From the NCBI RefSeq assembly GCF_008710035.1, contig NZ_VYKI01000022.1, positions 1-55,504 on the forward strand: a stretch of DNA of 55,504 bases, read 5' to 3'. Both the position numbers and the translations under genes were made by a program. The notes under the pieces are model-generated. The model was given only the letters and a program-made list of their open reading frames with translations, did no database searches and had not been told where the DNA came from. Below, in pieces: positions 10,688 through 19,378 of the stretch. Source of the DNA: Stenotrophomonas cyclobalanopsidis. GTDB taxonomy: Bacteria; Pseudomonadota; Gammaproteobacteria; Xanthomonadales; Xanthomonadaceae. Numbering within the stretch: position 1 is the stretch's first letter; every line of letters begins with the position of its first letter.

Positions 10688-10721
10688 AGCGCCAGGAGCA
10701 GTCGAGCAAGCTCGACTCTAC
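10664..10721. repeat. Inverted pair of GTAGAGTCGAGC REPs
   Basis: GTAGAGTCGAGCTTGCTCGACT (10664-10685) is mirrored by AGTCGAGCAAGCTCGACTCTAC (10700-10721), giving a BIME-like pair with a 14-bp spacer. A further GCCGGGCCATGCCCGGC half element sits at about 10745-10764. The first REP contains the end of the DUF2867 gene. Confidence 0.85.
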
Positions 10722-10782
10722 GGCAGGTGCAGCGTCTTGCCTGTCGCCGGGCCATGCCCGGCGGGCACGCAACGTTCCTGCA

Positions 10783-11463
10783 CTACGGCGTTGCCGGCAC
10801 CACCTGCTGGCCGATGAAATTGCGCTTGCCGTCGAAGTCATAACCGATCTGCAGCTGGCCTACATCCGGGCAGGCATGGCAGTCGCGCAGCGGCGTGCGG
10901 TACAGCAGGCGGATGCCGCCGCCATCAAGCGGTGCAGTACCGGCCGCCTGTGCGGGTGCGAACGGCGTGGCCTGAGGATGCGCGGCCAGCACGGCCTGCA
11001 CGCCCGGATCGGCACGCAGGGTGTCGTCCAGCTGCACCGCGTCGACATCGATGCGCTTGCCACCGGCATCCACCAGTCGCGTGCCTTCGTTGGTGTTGGC
11101 GCGGAACGGATACTCCACCGTGGCCACGCCCAGGCCATCGTGTTCATGCCAGGCCGTCACATAGGCCAGCTCGCCGCCGGTGGACAACTGCTCGGCAGCG
11201 GCGACGGCATCGGCGCTGGCGCCGGCGGACTTCATCGTTTCAGCCAGGCACGCGCGCGTTGCACTGTTCTCACCTTGGCGGCATGCGTTGAGGTCGCCAT
11301 CCCAGACCACCGACTCGCTCCAGCGCAGTGAGCCATCGGTGGCCTTGTTGGCGGCAGGCGCATCGCCGGTGGCGGGTTCGGTGCCGGGTTCCGGCGAATG
11401 GCCTTGGCAGGCGGTGAGCAGGGCCAGGCCCAAGGCAGGCAGCAGCAGGCGGGAACGGCGCAT
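10783..11463 (-). CDS. Putative lipoprotein of unknown function
   Basis: A 226-residue protein with a lipoprotein signal: a hydrophobic stretch LLLPALGLALL ends in the lipobox LLTAC, with Cys19 as the lipidation site. The mature part begins with a flexible Pro/Glu/Ala-rich stretch and carries a CHAC pair near the C-terminus (RDCHACPDVG) followed by a short beta-rich tail. No family is recognised. It is transcribed divergently from the neighbouring dehydrogenase and ends next to a REP. Confidence 0.78.
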   Translation of the reverse strand: MRRSRLLLPALGLALLTACQGHSPEPGTEPATGDAPAANKATDGSLRWSESVVWDGDLNACRQGENSATRACLAETMKSAGASADAVAAAEQLSTGGELAYVTAWHEHDGLGVATVEYPFRANTNEGTRLVDAGGKRIDVDAVQLDDTLRADPGVQAVLAAHPQATPFAPAQAAGTAPLDGGGIRLLYRTPLRDCHACPDVGQLQIGYDFDGKRNFIGQQVVPATP

Positions 11464-11571
11464 GGCGTAAACCTCGTGCGTGTGACCGGGGCATCAGTAT
11501 CGTCAACGCGCGGTGAACTCCGCGTCGGCGCGGCATACTGGCGGCTCATGGCATACGCTGGAGTGTGGAAC

Positions 11572-12390
11572 GTGGGCAGTCTGCGAGGCAAAACCCTTTT
11601 CATCACCGGTGCCTCGCGTGGCATCGGCCTGGCCATCGCACTGCGCGCCGCGCGCGACGGTGCCAACGTGGCCATCGCCGCGAAGTCGTCAGTGCCCAAC
11701 CCGAAGCTGCCCGGCACCATCCACAGCGCCGCCGAAGCCGTGACCGCGGCCGGCGGCCAAGGCCTGGCGCTGAAGTGCGACATCCGCGAAGAGGAGCAGG
11801 TGAAGGCGGCCGTGGCCGCGACGGTGGATACCTTCGGTGGCATCGACATCCTCATCAACAATGCCAGCGCGATCTGGCTGCGCGGCGCGCTGGACACACC
11901 GATGAAGCGCTTCGACCTCATGCAGCAGGTCAATTCGCGCGGCAGTTTCCTGTGCGCGCAGGCCTGCCTGCCGTACCTGCTGCAGGCGCCCAATCCGCAC
12001 ATCCTCACCTTGGCCCCGCCGCCCAGCCTGGCACCGAAGTGGTGGGGCCCGCATACGGGCTACACGCTGGCCAAGATGGGCATGAGCTTCGTCAGCCTCG
12101 GCCTGGCTGCGGAATTCGGCCCGCAGGGCGTGGCGATCAATGCGTTGTGGCCGCGTACGGTCATCGCCACCGATGCGATCAACATGATCCCCGGTGTGGA
12201 TGCGGCCGGCTGCCGTACGCCGCAGATCATGGCCGACGCCGCGCACGCGGTGCTGGTGCGCGAGGCCGCCGGTTTCCACGGCCGCTTCCTGATCGATGAC
12301 GAGGTGCTGGCCGAAGCCGGGGTGACCGATCTGTCCCGCTACGCCGTGGACGCGTCGCGGCCGCTGCTGCCGGATCTGTTCCTCGACTGA
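11572..12390 (+). CDS. Short-chain dehydrogenase, HSDL2-like
   Basis: A 272-residue Rossmann-fold oxidoreductase. It has the cofactor motif TGASRGIG near the N-terminus, NNAS in the middle and the YTLAK pair (Tyr164, Lys168). The KSSVPNPKLPGTIHSAAEA segment is typical of the HSDL2-type subfamily. The position normally holding the catalytic Ser (LSPP in relatives, from memory) reads LAPP here (Ala148). The GTG start at 11572 has GGAG 8 nt upstream; an ATG at 11548 would add eight residues and is possible. The substrate is unknown, perhaps a lipid or acyl carbonyl. Confidence 0.87.
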   Translation: MGSLRGKTLFITGASRGIGLAIALRAARDGANVAIAAKSSVPNPKLPGTIHSAAEAVTAAGGQGLALKCDIREEEQVKAAVAATVDTFGGIDILINNASAIWLRGALDTPMKRFDLMQQVNSRGSFLCAQACLPYLLQAPNPHILTLAPPPSLAPKWWGPHTGYTLAKMGMSFVSLGLAAEFGPQGVAINALWPRTVIATDAINMIPGVDAAGCRTPQIMADAAHAVLVREAAGFHGRFLIDDEVLAEAGVTDLSRYAVDASRPLLPDLFLD

Positions 12391-12481
12391 CTGCGGTAGG
12401 AAATGCTACGGGGATTGAGCCGGCCATCACGGCGGGCTCGGTTAGAATACGCGGCTGTAATCGTTTTCAAGGAAGGCCCGC

Positions 12482-13471
12482 ATGCCCCGTATTCTTTCTT
12501 CCACCGCGCTGGCTGCTGCGCTCGCGCTTGCCCTGTCTGCCTGCGGCAATACACCTGCCGGCGACCAGGCCACGTCGGGCTCGGCCGAGCAGCGCGCTGC
12601 GACGGCTGCCGTGGACGCGCAGCAGCAGCTGACCGCCAAGCTCAACGCCTACATCGGCTGTTTCAACGCACTGGATTCAAAAACGCATGACAGCATCCAG
12701 TCCTACACGCGTTGGATCAAGGATGTCGACGCAGGCCCGACCGGCCGCGAATCGAGCATCTACGGGCCCTTCGAGATCAGCGATTACGACATGAAGCAGT
12801 GCGACGCCCCGCTGACGGCAGCGATTGCGGCCAAGCCTGCACTGGCCGAGCTCGATGACGCTGCCGGCCGCTACCAGCAGGCGCTGAAGGCGCTGGCGCC
12901 GGTCAGCAAGGAGGCCCACGACTACTACGAGCGGCAGGATTACGAAGACGACCAGTTTGCCAAGGCCAAGCAGATGCACGGCCCGCTGATGGTCGCGTTC
13001 AAGCAGTTTGTCGCAGCGAGCGAGCAGTTCAATGCTGAACTCGAACGCCAGAACGATGCCGCGCAGCGTGAGCAGCTGAAGGTGCTGGAGCAGGCCGAGG
13101 GCCGCACCCGCGAGTACTACCGCCTGGCGATGATGCTGGAAGCCAAGGCCATCGTGGAACTGATGACGCAGGACGCGTTCGACACGGCCAAGGCGCAGGA
13201 GCGTCTTGACGCCTTCAACCGCATTTCGGACGAAGCGCATGCCAAGGTGGCAGATCAGGAGCCTGGCAAATCCGACTGGGAAGGCTTCGAGCGCGAGGCG
13301 GAAAACTTCCGCCGCCAGGGCAAGGAACGGCTGCAGCGAGTCAGCGAAAAAAGGCCCTACAGCAGGTTCGAGAGCGGCATGCTCGACTCTCCGTCGATGG
13401 CGCCGCAGGGCTCGCCAAGCAAGCTGATGCAGGAATATAACGCGCTGGTCTTCCAGAGCAACCGCCAGTAA
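12482..13471 (+). CDS. DUF3829 (YiiG-like) lipoprotein, first of a tandem pair
   Basis: A 329-residue lipoprotein: signal peptide with lipobox LSAC (Cys21), then a largely alpha-helical body rich in Glu, Lys, Gln and Ala. The conserved KLNAYIGCFNALD and YTRWIKDVDAGPTG motifs are shared with the next gene. Upstream, TAGAAT (12443-12448) is a likely -10 and AAGGA precedes the ATG. Function unknown; the helical, Cys-anchored form suggests an envelope-attached periplasmic protein. Confidence 0.87.
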   Translation: MPRILSSTALAAALALALSACGNTPAGDQATSGSAEQRAATAAVDAQQQLTAKLNAYIGCFNALDSKTHDSIQSYTRWIKDVDAGPTGRESSIYGPFEISDYDMKQCDAPLTAAIAAKPALAELDDAAGRYQQALKALAPVSKEAHDYYERQDYEDDQFAKAKQMHGPLMVAFKQFVAASEQFNAELERQNDAAQREQLKVLEQAEGRTREYYRLAMMLEAKAIVELMTQDAFDTAKAQERLDAFNRISDEAHAKVADQEPGKSDWEGFEREAENFRRQGKERLQRVSEKRPYSRFESGMLDSPSMAPQGSPSKLMQEYNALVFQSNRQ

Positions 13472-13503
13472 GGTCCCCTGTTTTCTGCATGCAAGGAACT
13501 GAA

Positions 13504-14454
13504 GTGAACGCTTCTGTACGTGTACTGCCGGTGCTGCTGCTGGGTGCCGTGGCCGGCCTGTCCGGCTGCAACAAGTCTACCGGCCTGTCGCTGCCCGATC
13601 CCAGCCTGGCCAAGGTCAATGCCTATATCGAGTGCTACAACGGTGTCGAGCAGCCCATCCACGAGGGCTACGAGACCTACACTGGCTGGATCAAGGATGT
13701 CGAGGCCGGCCCGACCGGCAAGGAAGCGCAGCCGCGCTCGCCGGGCAAGGTGCTGTCGCACCGCGTGGAGTACTGCGGCCAGCCGCTGACCGACGCGCTG
13801 GCGATGACGCCTGCGACGCCCTTGGATGCGCCGGTGCGTGAATACCAGCAGGCCTTCCAGGCTCTGTACGCGAAGATCGAGCAGGCCGATGGCTACTTCA
13901 GCCGCGAGGAATTCCGTCGCGATGGCGGCGAAGGCATGCGCAGCCAGCACGCACCGCTGATGCAGGCCTATGCGGCCTTCTTCAAGGCCAGCGACGCACT
14001 GGACGTGGCGCTGGAAAAGAACGAGGAAGACCGCCGTGCCGCGCAGCTGAAGCAGATCGAAAAGAGCGAAGGCCGCTCGATGGCCTATTACCACCTGCGC
14101 CTGGTGGGCGAGGGCAAGCAGCTTGCGGTGGCTTTCCAGGAGGAGAAGCCGGACGTCACCGCGCTGCGTACGCGCCTGGCGGATTACGAGGCGCTGGTGA
14201 AGGAAATGCAGGCCGCCGGCATCGGCAAGGACGACCCGATGTGGGGCCATGTGCAGCGCTCGGCCGAGATGCTGATCCGCAAGGCCGGCCGTGGCATCGA
14301 GCGCATCGAGCAGGGCAAGCCGATCAGCGCCGAAGGCCTGGCCGCCGAGCGCAAGGCCTCCGGCAGCTGGCTCACCTCGGCCCCGGAAGGTGCGCAGTCG
14401 GACATCCTGGATGCGTACAACGACCTGGTGACCACCAGCAACCGCATGCGCTGA
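13504..14454 (+). CDS. DUF3829 (YiiG-like) lipoprotein, second of a tandem pair
   Basis: A 316-residue lipoprotein, a divergent paralogue of the preceding gene. The lipobox LSGC has its Cys at residue 22, and KVNAYIECYNGVE and YTGWIKDVEAGPTG repeat the motifs of the first copy. I chose the GTG at 13504 because AAGGA lies 6 nt upstream; the ATG at 13489 overlaps that ribosome-binding site. Only 32 bp separate it from the first copy, so the two form an operon that arose by gene duplication. Confidence 0.86.
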   Translation: MNASVRVLPVLLLGAVAGLSGCNKSTGLSLPDPSLAKVNAYIECYNGVEQPIHEGYETYTGWIKDVEAGPTGKEAQPRSPGKVLSHRVEYCGQPLTDALAMTPATPLDAPVREYQQAFQALYAKIEQADGYFSREEFRRDGGEGMRSQHAPLMQAYAAFFKASDALDVALEKNEEDRRAAQLKQIEKSEGRSMAYYHLRLVGEGKQLAVAFQEEKPDVTALRTRLADYEALVKEMQAAGIGKDDPMWGHVQRSAEMLIRKAGRGIERIEQGKPISAEGLAAERKASGSWLTSAPEGAQSDILDAYNDLVTTSNRMR

Positions 14455-14472
14455 CGGGTACCGACTCTGGTG

Positions 14473-14555
14473 GGTGCGGACCGTTGGTCCGCACTGTGCA
14501 GTGCTCTCATCCACGCATGGCGTGGATCTACTGGTTCCGGACGGCGTGGATCTAC
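14473..14555. repeat. Cluster of REP-like hairpins ending in the K+ channel stop codon
   Basis: GGTGCGGACC-GTT-GGTCCGCAC (14473-14494) is followed by ATCCACGCATGGCGTGGATCTAC (14509-14531) and a half element GGCGTGGATCTAC (14543-14555). The minus strand of the last reads GTAG at 14555-14552, and its TAG is the stop of the channel gene. Confidence 0.8.
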
Positions 14556-15304
14556 GTGTTGAAGATATCCGGCAGGGCACTGCCGCACCGGCGGCAATGG
14601 CGCGCGTCGGGCTCGTGGCCTTCCAGCCCGCACTGCGGGCAGCCACGTGCATCCCGGCGCGCGGCCATCTCGGCATCGCGCATGGTGTTGGCCAGTTCGG
14701 CGGTGTAGATGCCCGTGGGCACGGCGATGATGCTGTAACCGATCAGGATCAGCACCGAGGTGACGAAACGGCCGAGCACGGTCTGCGGCACGATGTCGCC
14801 GAAACCGACCGTGGCCATGGTCACTACCGCCCAGTACATGCTGGCCGGGATGTTGCTGAACCCATGCGCCGGGCCCTCGATGATGTACATCAGGGTGCCG
14901 GCGATGATCGTGATGGTGATGACCGTGAACAGGAACAGCAGGATCTTGCGCCGGCTGCGCCACAGCGATTGCAGCAGGATGCCGCTTTCCTCGATGTAGC
15001 GGGTCAGCTTGAGGATGCGGAACACCCGCAGGATGCGCAGCGCGCGCACCACCAGCAGGCTCTGCGCGCCGGGGATGAACAGCGACAGGTAGGCAGGCAG
15101 GATCGACAGCAGGTCGATGATGCCCCAGATGCTGACCGCGTAGCGCAGCGGCCGCTTCACCACCGCCAGGCGCAGCAGGTATTCGATCGTGAACAGGGCG
15201 GTGAAGCCCCACTCGATGACGTACAGCCCGTCCGACCACGCCACGTGCAGGTGCTGCACGCTGTCGATCATCACCACCCCGATGCTGGCGATGATCGCCA
15301 CCAC
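14552..15304 (-). CDS. Voltage-gated potassium channel family protein, 5' end possibly frameshifted
   Basis: Six-helix ion channel with an S4-like segment (RALRILRVFRILKLTR), the K+ filter TVGFGD before the last helix, and a cytoplasmic zinc-ribbon-like tail with CPQCG and CRRCG. The reading frame stays open upstream to about 15478 and encodes plausible channel sequence (WRRTWFDIIYRHDTRPSRNF), but it contains no ATG, GTG or TTG before the GTG at 15304. That GTG lies inside helix S1, so it is a poor start. The ATG at 15423 reads MRPFSAPS then stops; one extra C in the run at 15407-15403 would join it to the channel frame as MRPFSAPQLNP. The stop is in a REP. Confidence 0.8.
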   Translation of the reverse strand: MVAIIASIGVVMIDSVQHLHVAWSDGLYVIEWGFTALFTIEYLLRLAVVKRPLRYAVSIWGIIDLLSILPAYLSLFIPGAQSLLVVRALRILRVFRILKLTRYIEESGILLQSLWRSRRKILLFLFTVITITIIAGTLMYIIEGPAHGFSNIPASMYWAVVTMATVGFGDIVPQTVLGRFVTSVLILIGYSIIAVPTGIYTAELANTMRDAEMAARRDARGCPQCGLEGHEPDARHCRRCGSALPDIFNT

Positions 15305-15486
15305 CAGGATCAGGTCGAAATTGCGCGACGGCCGGGTGTCGTGGCGGTAGATGATGTCGAACCAGGTGCGGCGCCAGCCGGACGCGGTGGCGGGGTTCAG
15401 CTGGGGGCGGAAAACGGGCGCATCCGCACATTGTGCCGCAGGGGCTGGGGGGCGAGAATGGGCATTCCCGAAACCAGCTCACCGCC

Positions 15487-16713
15487 ATGACCGCCGCTAC
15501 CGACCCGTTGATCTCCCTGTCGCACTACTACCTGCCGGTGTACAAGCCCCGCCAGGTGGTGTTGGAGCGAGGCCAGGGCGCCCGCGTGTGGGACAGCCAG
15601 GGCCGCGAGTTCATCGACCTGGCCGCCGGCATCGCCGTGTGCGGCCTAGGCCATAACGACCCGGACCTGGTGGCTGCGCTGGTCGAGCAGGCCGGCAAGC
15701 TGTGGCACACCAGCAACGTTTTCTACAGCGCGCCGCCGCTGCACCTGGCCGAGGAACTGGTGCAGGCCAGCCGCTTCGCCGAGCGCGTGTTCCTGTGCAA
15801 TTCCGGCGCCGAAGCCAACGAAGTGGCGATCAAGATGGTCCGCAAGTGGGCCTCCAGCAAGGGTCGCCCGGCCGACAAGCGCGTCATCATCACCTTCCGC
15901 GGCAGCTTCCACGGCCGCACCATGGGCGCGGTGACCGCCACCGCCCAGCCGAAGTACCAGGAAGGCTACGAGCCGCTGCCCGGTGGTTTCCGCTACATCG
16001 ACTTCAACGATGAGGTGCAGCTGGAAACCGCGATGGCCGCCGGCGACGTTGCCGCGGTCATGCTTGAACCGGTGCAGGGCGAGGGCGGCGTGATGCCGGC
16101 CAAGCCCGGCTTCCTCAAGCGCGTGCGCGAGCTGTGCGACCAGCACGATGCCCTGCTGGTGCTGGACGAGATCCAGGCCGGCATGGGCCGCACCGGCACC
16201 CTGTTCGCGCACTGGCAGGATGACGTGGTGCCGGACATGGTCACCCTGGCCAAGGCCCTCGGCGGCGGCTTTCCGATCGGCGCGATGCTGGCCGGCCCGA
16301 AGGTGGCCGAAACCATGCAGTTCGGCGCCCACGGCACTACCTTCGGTGGCAACCCGCTGGCCGCGGCCGTCGCCCGCGTGGCCCTGCGCAAGCTGGCCTC
16401 GCCGGAGATCGCCGCCAACGTCAGCCGCCAGTCGAAGGCGCTGCGCGATGGCTTTGACCGCATCAGCGAAGAGTTCGGCGTGTTCAGTGGCGTGCGTGGC
16501 CGCGGCCTGATGCTGGGCGCGGTGCTGAGCCCGTCCTTCGCCGGCCAGGCCGGTGCGATCCTCGACCATGCTGCCGACCAGGGGCTGCTGACCCTGCAGG
16601 CCGGCCCGGACGTGCTGCGCTTCGTCCCGTCGCTGAACATCACCGACGAAGAAGTGGCCGAAGGCCTCAAGCGCCTGCGCGCGGCAGTTGCCGCGTTCAT
16701 CGCCGCGCGCTGA
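15487..16713 (+). CDS. argD: Acetylornithine/succinyldiaminopimelate-type aminotransferase
   Basis: A 408-residue class III PLP aminotransferase. GSFHGRTMG and CNSGAEANE are the substrate and phosphate sites, DEIQAGMGRTG carries the PLP-ring Asp, and Lys256 in LAKALGGGFPIGA is the Schiff-base lysine. These match ArgD, which transaminates N-acetylglutamate semialdehyde in arginine synthesis; N-succinylornithine or diaminopimelate substrates are also possible in this family. The start at 15487 (MTAATDPLISLSHYY) fits the family; the upstream ATG at 15433 adds 18 unrelated residues. Confidence 0.93.
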   Translation: MTAATDPLISLSHYYLPVYKPRQVVLERGQGARVWDSQGREFIDLAAGIAVCGLGHNDPDLVAALVEQAGKLWHTSNVFYSAPPLHLAEELVQASRFAERVFLCNSGAEANEVAIKMVRKWASSKGRPADKRVIITFRGSFHGRTMGAVTATAQPKYQEGYEPLPGGFRYIDFNDEVQLETAMAAGDVAAVMLEPVQGEGGVMPAKPGFLKRVRELCDQHDALLVLDEIQAGMGRTGTLFAHWQDDVVPDMVTLAKALGGGFPIGAMLAGPKVAETMQFGAHGTTFGGNPLAAAVARVALRKLASPEIAANVSRQSKALRDGFDRISEEFGVFSGVRGRGLMLGAVLSPSFAGQAGAILDHAADQGLLTLQAGPDVLRFVPSLNITDEEVAEGLKRLRAAVAAFIAAR

Positions 16714-16734
16714 TCCCGGCGCAGGGGAACCCCT

Positions 16735-16792
16735 GTAGAGCCGAGCCCATGCTCGGCTGCTGCACGTAAGCCGAGCATGGGCTCGGCTCTAC
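16735..16792. repeat. Inverted pair of GTAGAGCCGAGC REPs
   Basis: GTAGAGCCGAGCCCATGCTCGGC (16735-16757) faces GCCGAGCATGGGCTCGGCTCTAC (16770-16792). The pair fills the space between convergent argD and the HAD gene, and the second copy supplies the HAD stop codon (TAG, 16791-16789). Confidence 0.85.
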
Positions 16793-17391
16793 AGGATTGC
16801 ATAGCGCTTCAACACCTTCCCCAACCCACGCCCGTCGCGCACGCTTTCCGCGTGCAGGCCGGCTGCGCGTGCGCCGCGCACGTTGGCGAACAGGTCATCG
16901 ACGAACAACGTGTGTGCAGGTGCCACCTGCAGCACATCGAGCACACGCTGGAACACCGCCGGCTGCGGTTTGCGCAGGCCGAAATCGGCACTGCAGAACA
17001 CCCGCCCGTGCAGCGCCGGGAACAGGCCCGGCAGCAGCTGGGGCAGCGCCTGCACCATCAGCGCGCCGTTGTTGGTCAGCACTGCCAGCGGCATCTGCAG
17101 GTGTTCAAGGCGCTGCAGCACCGCGTCCTGCGGATGGCTGGCGGCCTGGCGTGCGGCGATCCAGGTCTGCGCATCCACGGTGCGGCCCAGCAGTTCTCCA
17201 AGACGCGCCAGATAGGTCGTGCCATCCAGCGCGCCGCTGTCGTGTGCCGCTTCCAGCCCACTGCCGTACAGCGCCGCCTGCACGGCATCGGCGCTCACAT
17301 CCAGCGCCTGTGCCAGATGCAGCACGCGCTGCGCGCGCTGGTACTGCACCAGCACGCCATCCACATCGAGCAGCAACAGGTCGATCCGCAT
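16789..17391 (-). CDS. HAD-superfamily hydrolase
   Basis: A 200-residue haloacid-dehalogenase-like phosphatase. Motif I is LLDVDGVLVQY near the N-terminus, motif II is LTNNG, and motif IV is FVDDLFANVRGA. A helical cap (type C1) lies between motifs I and II. The first residues MRIDLLLLDVDG define the start at 17391; the long upstream extension of the frame runs through the divergent azurin gene and is not used. It resembles sugar-phosphate or nucleotide HAD phosphatases, substrate unknown. Confidence 0.87.
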   Translation of the reverse strand: MRIDLLLLDVDGVLVQYQRAQRVLHLAQALDVSADAVQAALYGSGLEAAHDSGALDGTTYLARLGELLGRTVDAQTWIAARQAASHPQDAVLQRLEHLQMPLAVLTNNGALMVQALPQLLPGLFPALHGRVFCSADFGLRKPQPAVFQRVLDVLQVAPAHTLFVDDLFANVRGARAAGLHAESVRDGRGLGKVLKRYAIL

Positions 17392-17480
17392 CGCCTGAGC
17401 ATGCCATTGCCGTTGGTGCGCGAACACTCTCTGCTGCGTGCATGCGACAGACGGTCGCAGCCGGTGGCGCATGGCCCTGC

Positions 17481-17486
17481 CTAGAA
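17481..17486 (+). promoter_or_regulatory. Likely -10 box of the azurin gene
   Basis: TAGAAT lies 29 bp before the azurin ATG, in a spot that leaves a short leader containing the ribosome-binding site GGAG (about 17504). No convincing -35 is visible, so an activator may be needed. Confidence 0.45.
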
Positions 17487-17515
17487 TGGTCGGTGAACCC
17501 GCAGGAGACGCAACG

Positions 17516-17965
17516 ATGAAGGCTTGGATGGTGGCAGTGGGACTGGGTGCGCTGATGCTGGCGCCGTCGGCGATGGCGCGCGTGTGCGCGGTGAGCATCG
17601 ACAGCACCGACCAGATGAGCTTCAGCACACGCCAGATCAAGGTGGCTGCCGACTGCAGCGAAGTGGACCTGACCCTGCGCCACACCGGCAAGCTGGCAGC
17701 CACGGCGATGGGCCACAACTGGGTGCTGACCCGCACGGCCGATTACCAGCCGGTGGCGATGGCCGGCATGCGCATGACCCTGGCCGACAGCTACCTGCCC
17801 AAGGCCGACAAGCGCGTGCTGGCGCACACCAAGGTGATCGGCGGCGGCGAAACCACGCGCGTGCATTTCTCGACCAAGGGCCTGCAGAAGGGCGGCGATT
17901 ACACCTTCTTCTGCTCGTTCCCCGGCCACTTCGCGATGATGAAGGGCAGCTTCGTCTTCGGTTGA
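17516..17965 (+). CDS. Azurin, type I copper protein
   Basis: A 149-residue periplasmic blue-copper electron carrier. The signal peptide ends near APSAMA (residue 21), and the mature form starts RVCAVSIDS. All copper ligands are present: His67 in GHNWV, Cys133 and His138 in FFCSFPGHF, and Met142, matching azurin His46, Cys112, His117 and Met121 with an offset of 21. The start at 17516 was chosen for the signal peptide; the frame extends upstream without similarity. It probably carries electrons to a periplasmic oxidase or reductase. Confidence 0.95.
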   Translation: MKAWMVAVGLGALMLAPSAMARVCAVSIDSTDQMSFSTRQIKVAADCSEVDLTLRHTGKLAATAMGHNWVLTRTADYQPVAMAGMRMTLADSYLPKADKRVLAHTKVIGGGETTRVHFSTKGLQKGGDYTFFCSFPGHFAMMKGSFVFG

Positions 17966-17973
17966 TGCCGTTT

Positions 17974-18062
17974 GTAGAGTCGAGCCATGCTCGACTGCAC
18001 GCGTGCCAACCAAGGTTGGCACCCACCAGATGCGGCAGTGCCAACCAAGGTTGGCACCTACC
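17974..18062. repeat. REP followed by two GTGCCAACC hairpins
   Basis: GTAGAGTCGAGCCATGCTCGACT (17974-17996) is followed by two copies of the hairpin GTGCCAACC-AA-GGTTGGCAC (18003-18023 and 18038-18057), the second ending CTAC (GTAG on the minus strand). They separate convergent azurin and hemL. Confidence 0.82.
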
Positions 18063-18072
18063 AGAGCAGGGC

Positions 18073-19362
18073 TCAGCCCTTGGCGGCCTTGAACGCAATG
18101 CGGGCGGCGGCCAGGGTGGCTTCGATCACGGCATCGTCGTGCGCGCTGGACATGAAACCGGCCTCGTAGGCCGACGGCGCCAGGAACACGCCCTGGTCCA
18201 GCATCGCGTGGAAGAAGCGGTTGAACGCCGGGATGTCACAGGCGGTGGCCTGTGCATAGGTCTCCACTTTTTCGCCGGTGAAGAACAGGCCGAACATCGC
18301 ACCCACGCGAGTGGTGGTCACGGCCACGCCGGCTTCGGCGGCGGCCGCTTCCAGGCCTTCGCACAGACGCGCCGTGCGCGCGGCCAGGTCGTCGTGGAAG
18401 CCCGGCTGCGAGACCAGTTCCAGCATCGCCAGGCCGGCGGCCATCGCCACCGGGTTGCCGCTCAGCGTGCCGGCCTGGTAGATCGGGCCGGCCGGGGCGA
18501 TCTGCTGCATCAGCTCGCGGCGGCCACCGTAGGCGCCGACCGGCATGCCGCCGCCGATGATCTTGCCGAAGGTGCTCAGGTCCGGGGTGATGCCGTAGTG
18601 CGCCTGCGCGCCGCCCAGGGCCACGCGGAAGCCGGTCATCACTTCATCGAAGATCAGCAGCGCGCCGTATTGCGTGCACAGCGCGCGCAGGTGCTGCAGG
18701 TAGCCGTCGCGCGGCGGGATGCAGTTGGCGTTGCCCACCACCGGTTCGATGATGAGGCCGGCGATGTCGCTGCCCTGCGCTTCGAACAGCGCGGTGGCGG
18801 CGTCGAAGTCGTTGTAGGGCAGGGTCAGGGTCAGCTCGCTCAGGCCGGCCGGCACGCCCGGCGAGGTCGGCACGCCCAGGGTCAGCATGCCGCTGCCGGC
18901 CTTGACCAGGAACGAATCGCCATGGCCGTGGTAGCAGCCCTCGAACTTGACGATGCGGTTGCGGCCGGTGGCGCCCCGGGCCAGGCGGATGGCCGACAGC
19001 GTGGCCTCGGTGCCCGAGTTGACCATGCGCACCATCTCGCAGGACGGCACCAGGCGGGTGATGGTTTCGGCCATGGTCACTTCGGCCGCACAGGGCGCGC
19101 CGAAGGACAGGCCGTTGTCGATGGCCTTCTTCACTGCCTGGCGCACGGCCGGGTGGTTGTGGCCAACGATCATCGGGCCCCAGGAACCGACGTAGTCGAT
19201 GTAACGGTTGCCGTCGACGTCGTACAGGTAGGCGCCATCGGCGCGCTCGACGAAGAACGGCTCGCCGCCGACGGACTTGAACGCGCGCACCGGCGAATTG
19301 ACGCCACCCGGCAGCAGCTGCTGGGCGCGGGAGAACAGAGCGTGGGACTGGTCGTGGTTCAT
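18073..19362 (-). CDS. hemL: Glutamate-1-semialdehyde 2,1-aminomutase
   Basis: A 429-residue PLP enzyme converting glutamate 1-semialdehyde to 5-aminolevulinate in the C5 heme pathway. The N-terminal [12 protein letters not shown], the central [17 protein letters not shown] and Lys267 in [15 protein letters not shown] (Schiff-base lysine) are diagnostic of HemL. The start [14 protein letters not shown] at 19362 was chosen over an upstream extension through thiE. It is 16 bp downstream of thiE on the same strand, so the two are probably one transcript. Confidence 0.96.
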   Translation of the reverse strand: MNHDQSHALFSRAQQLLPGGVNSPVRAFKSVGGEPFFVERADGAYLYDVDGNRYIDYVGSWGPMIVGHNHPAVRQAVKKAIDNGLSFGAPCAAEVTMAETITRLVPSCEMVRMVNSGTEATLSAIRLARGATGRNRIVKFEGCYHGHGDSFLVKAGSGMLTLGVPTSPGVPAGLSELTLTLPYNDFDAATALFEAQGSDIAGLIIEPVVGNANCIPPRDGYLQHLRALCTQYGALLIFDEVMTGFRVALGGAQAHYGITPDLSTFGKIIGGGMPVGAYGGRRELMQQIAPAGPIYQAGTLSGNPVAMAAGLAMLELVSQPGFHDDLAARTARLCEGLEAAAAEAGVAVTTTRVGAMFGLFFTGEKVETYAQATACDIPAFNRFFHAMLDQGVFLAPSAYEAGFMSSAHDDAVIEATLAAARIAFKAAKG

Positions 19363-19378
19363 GGGACTTTCCTGCGTG

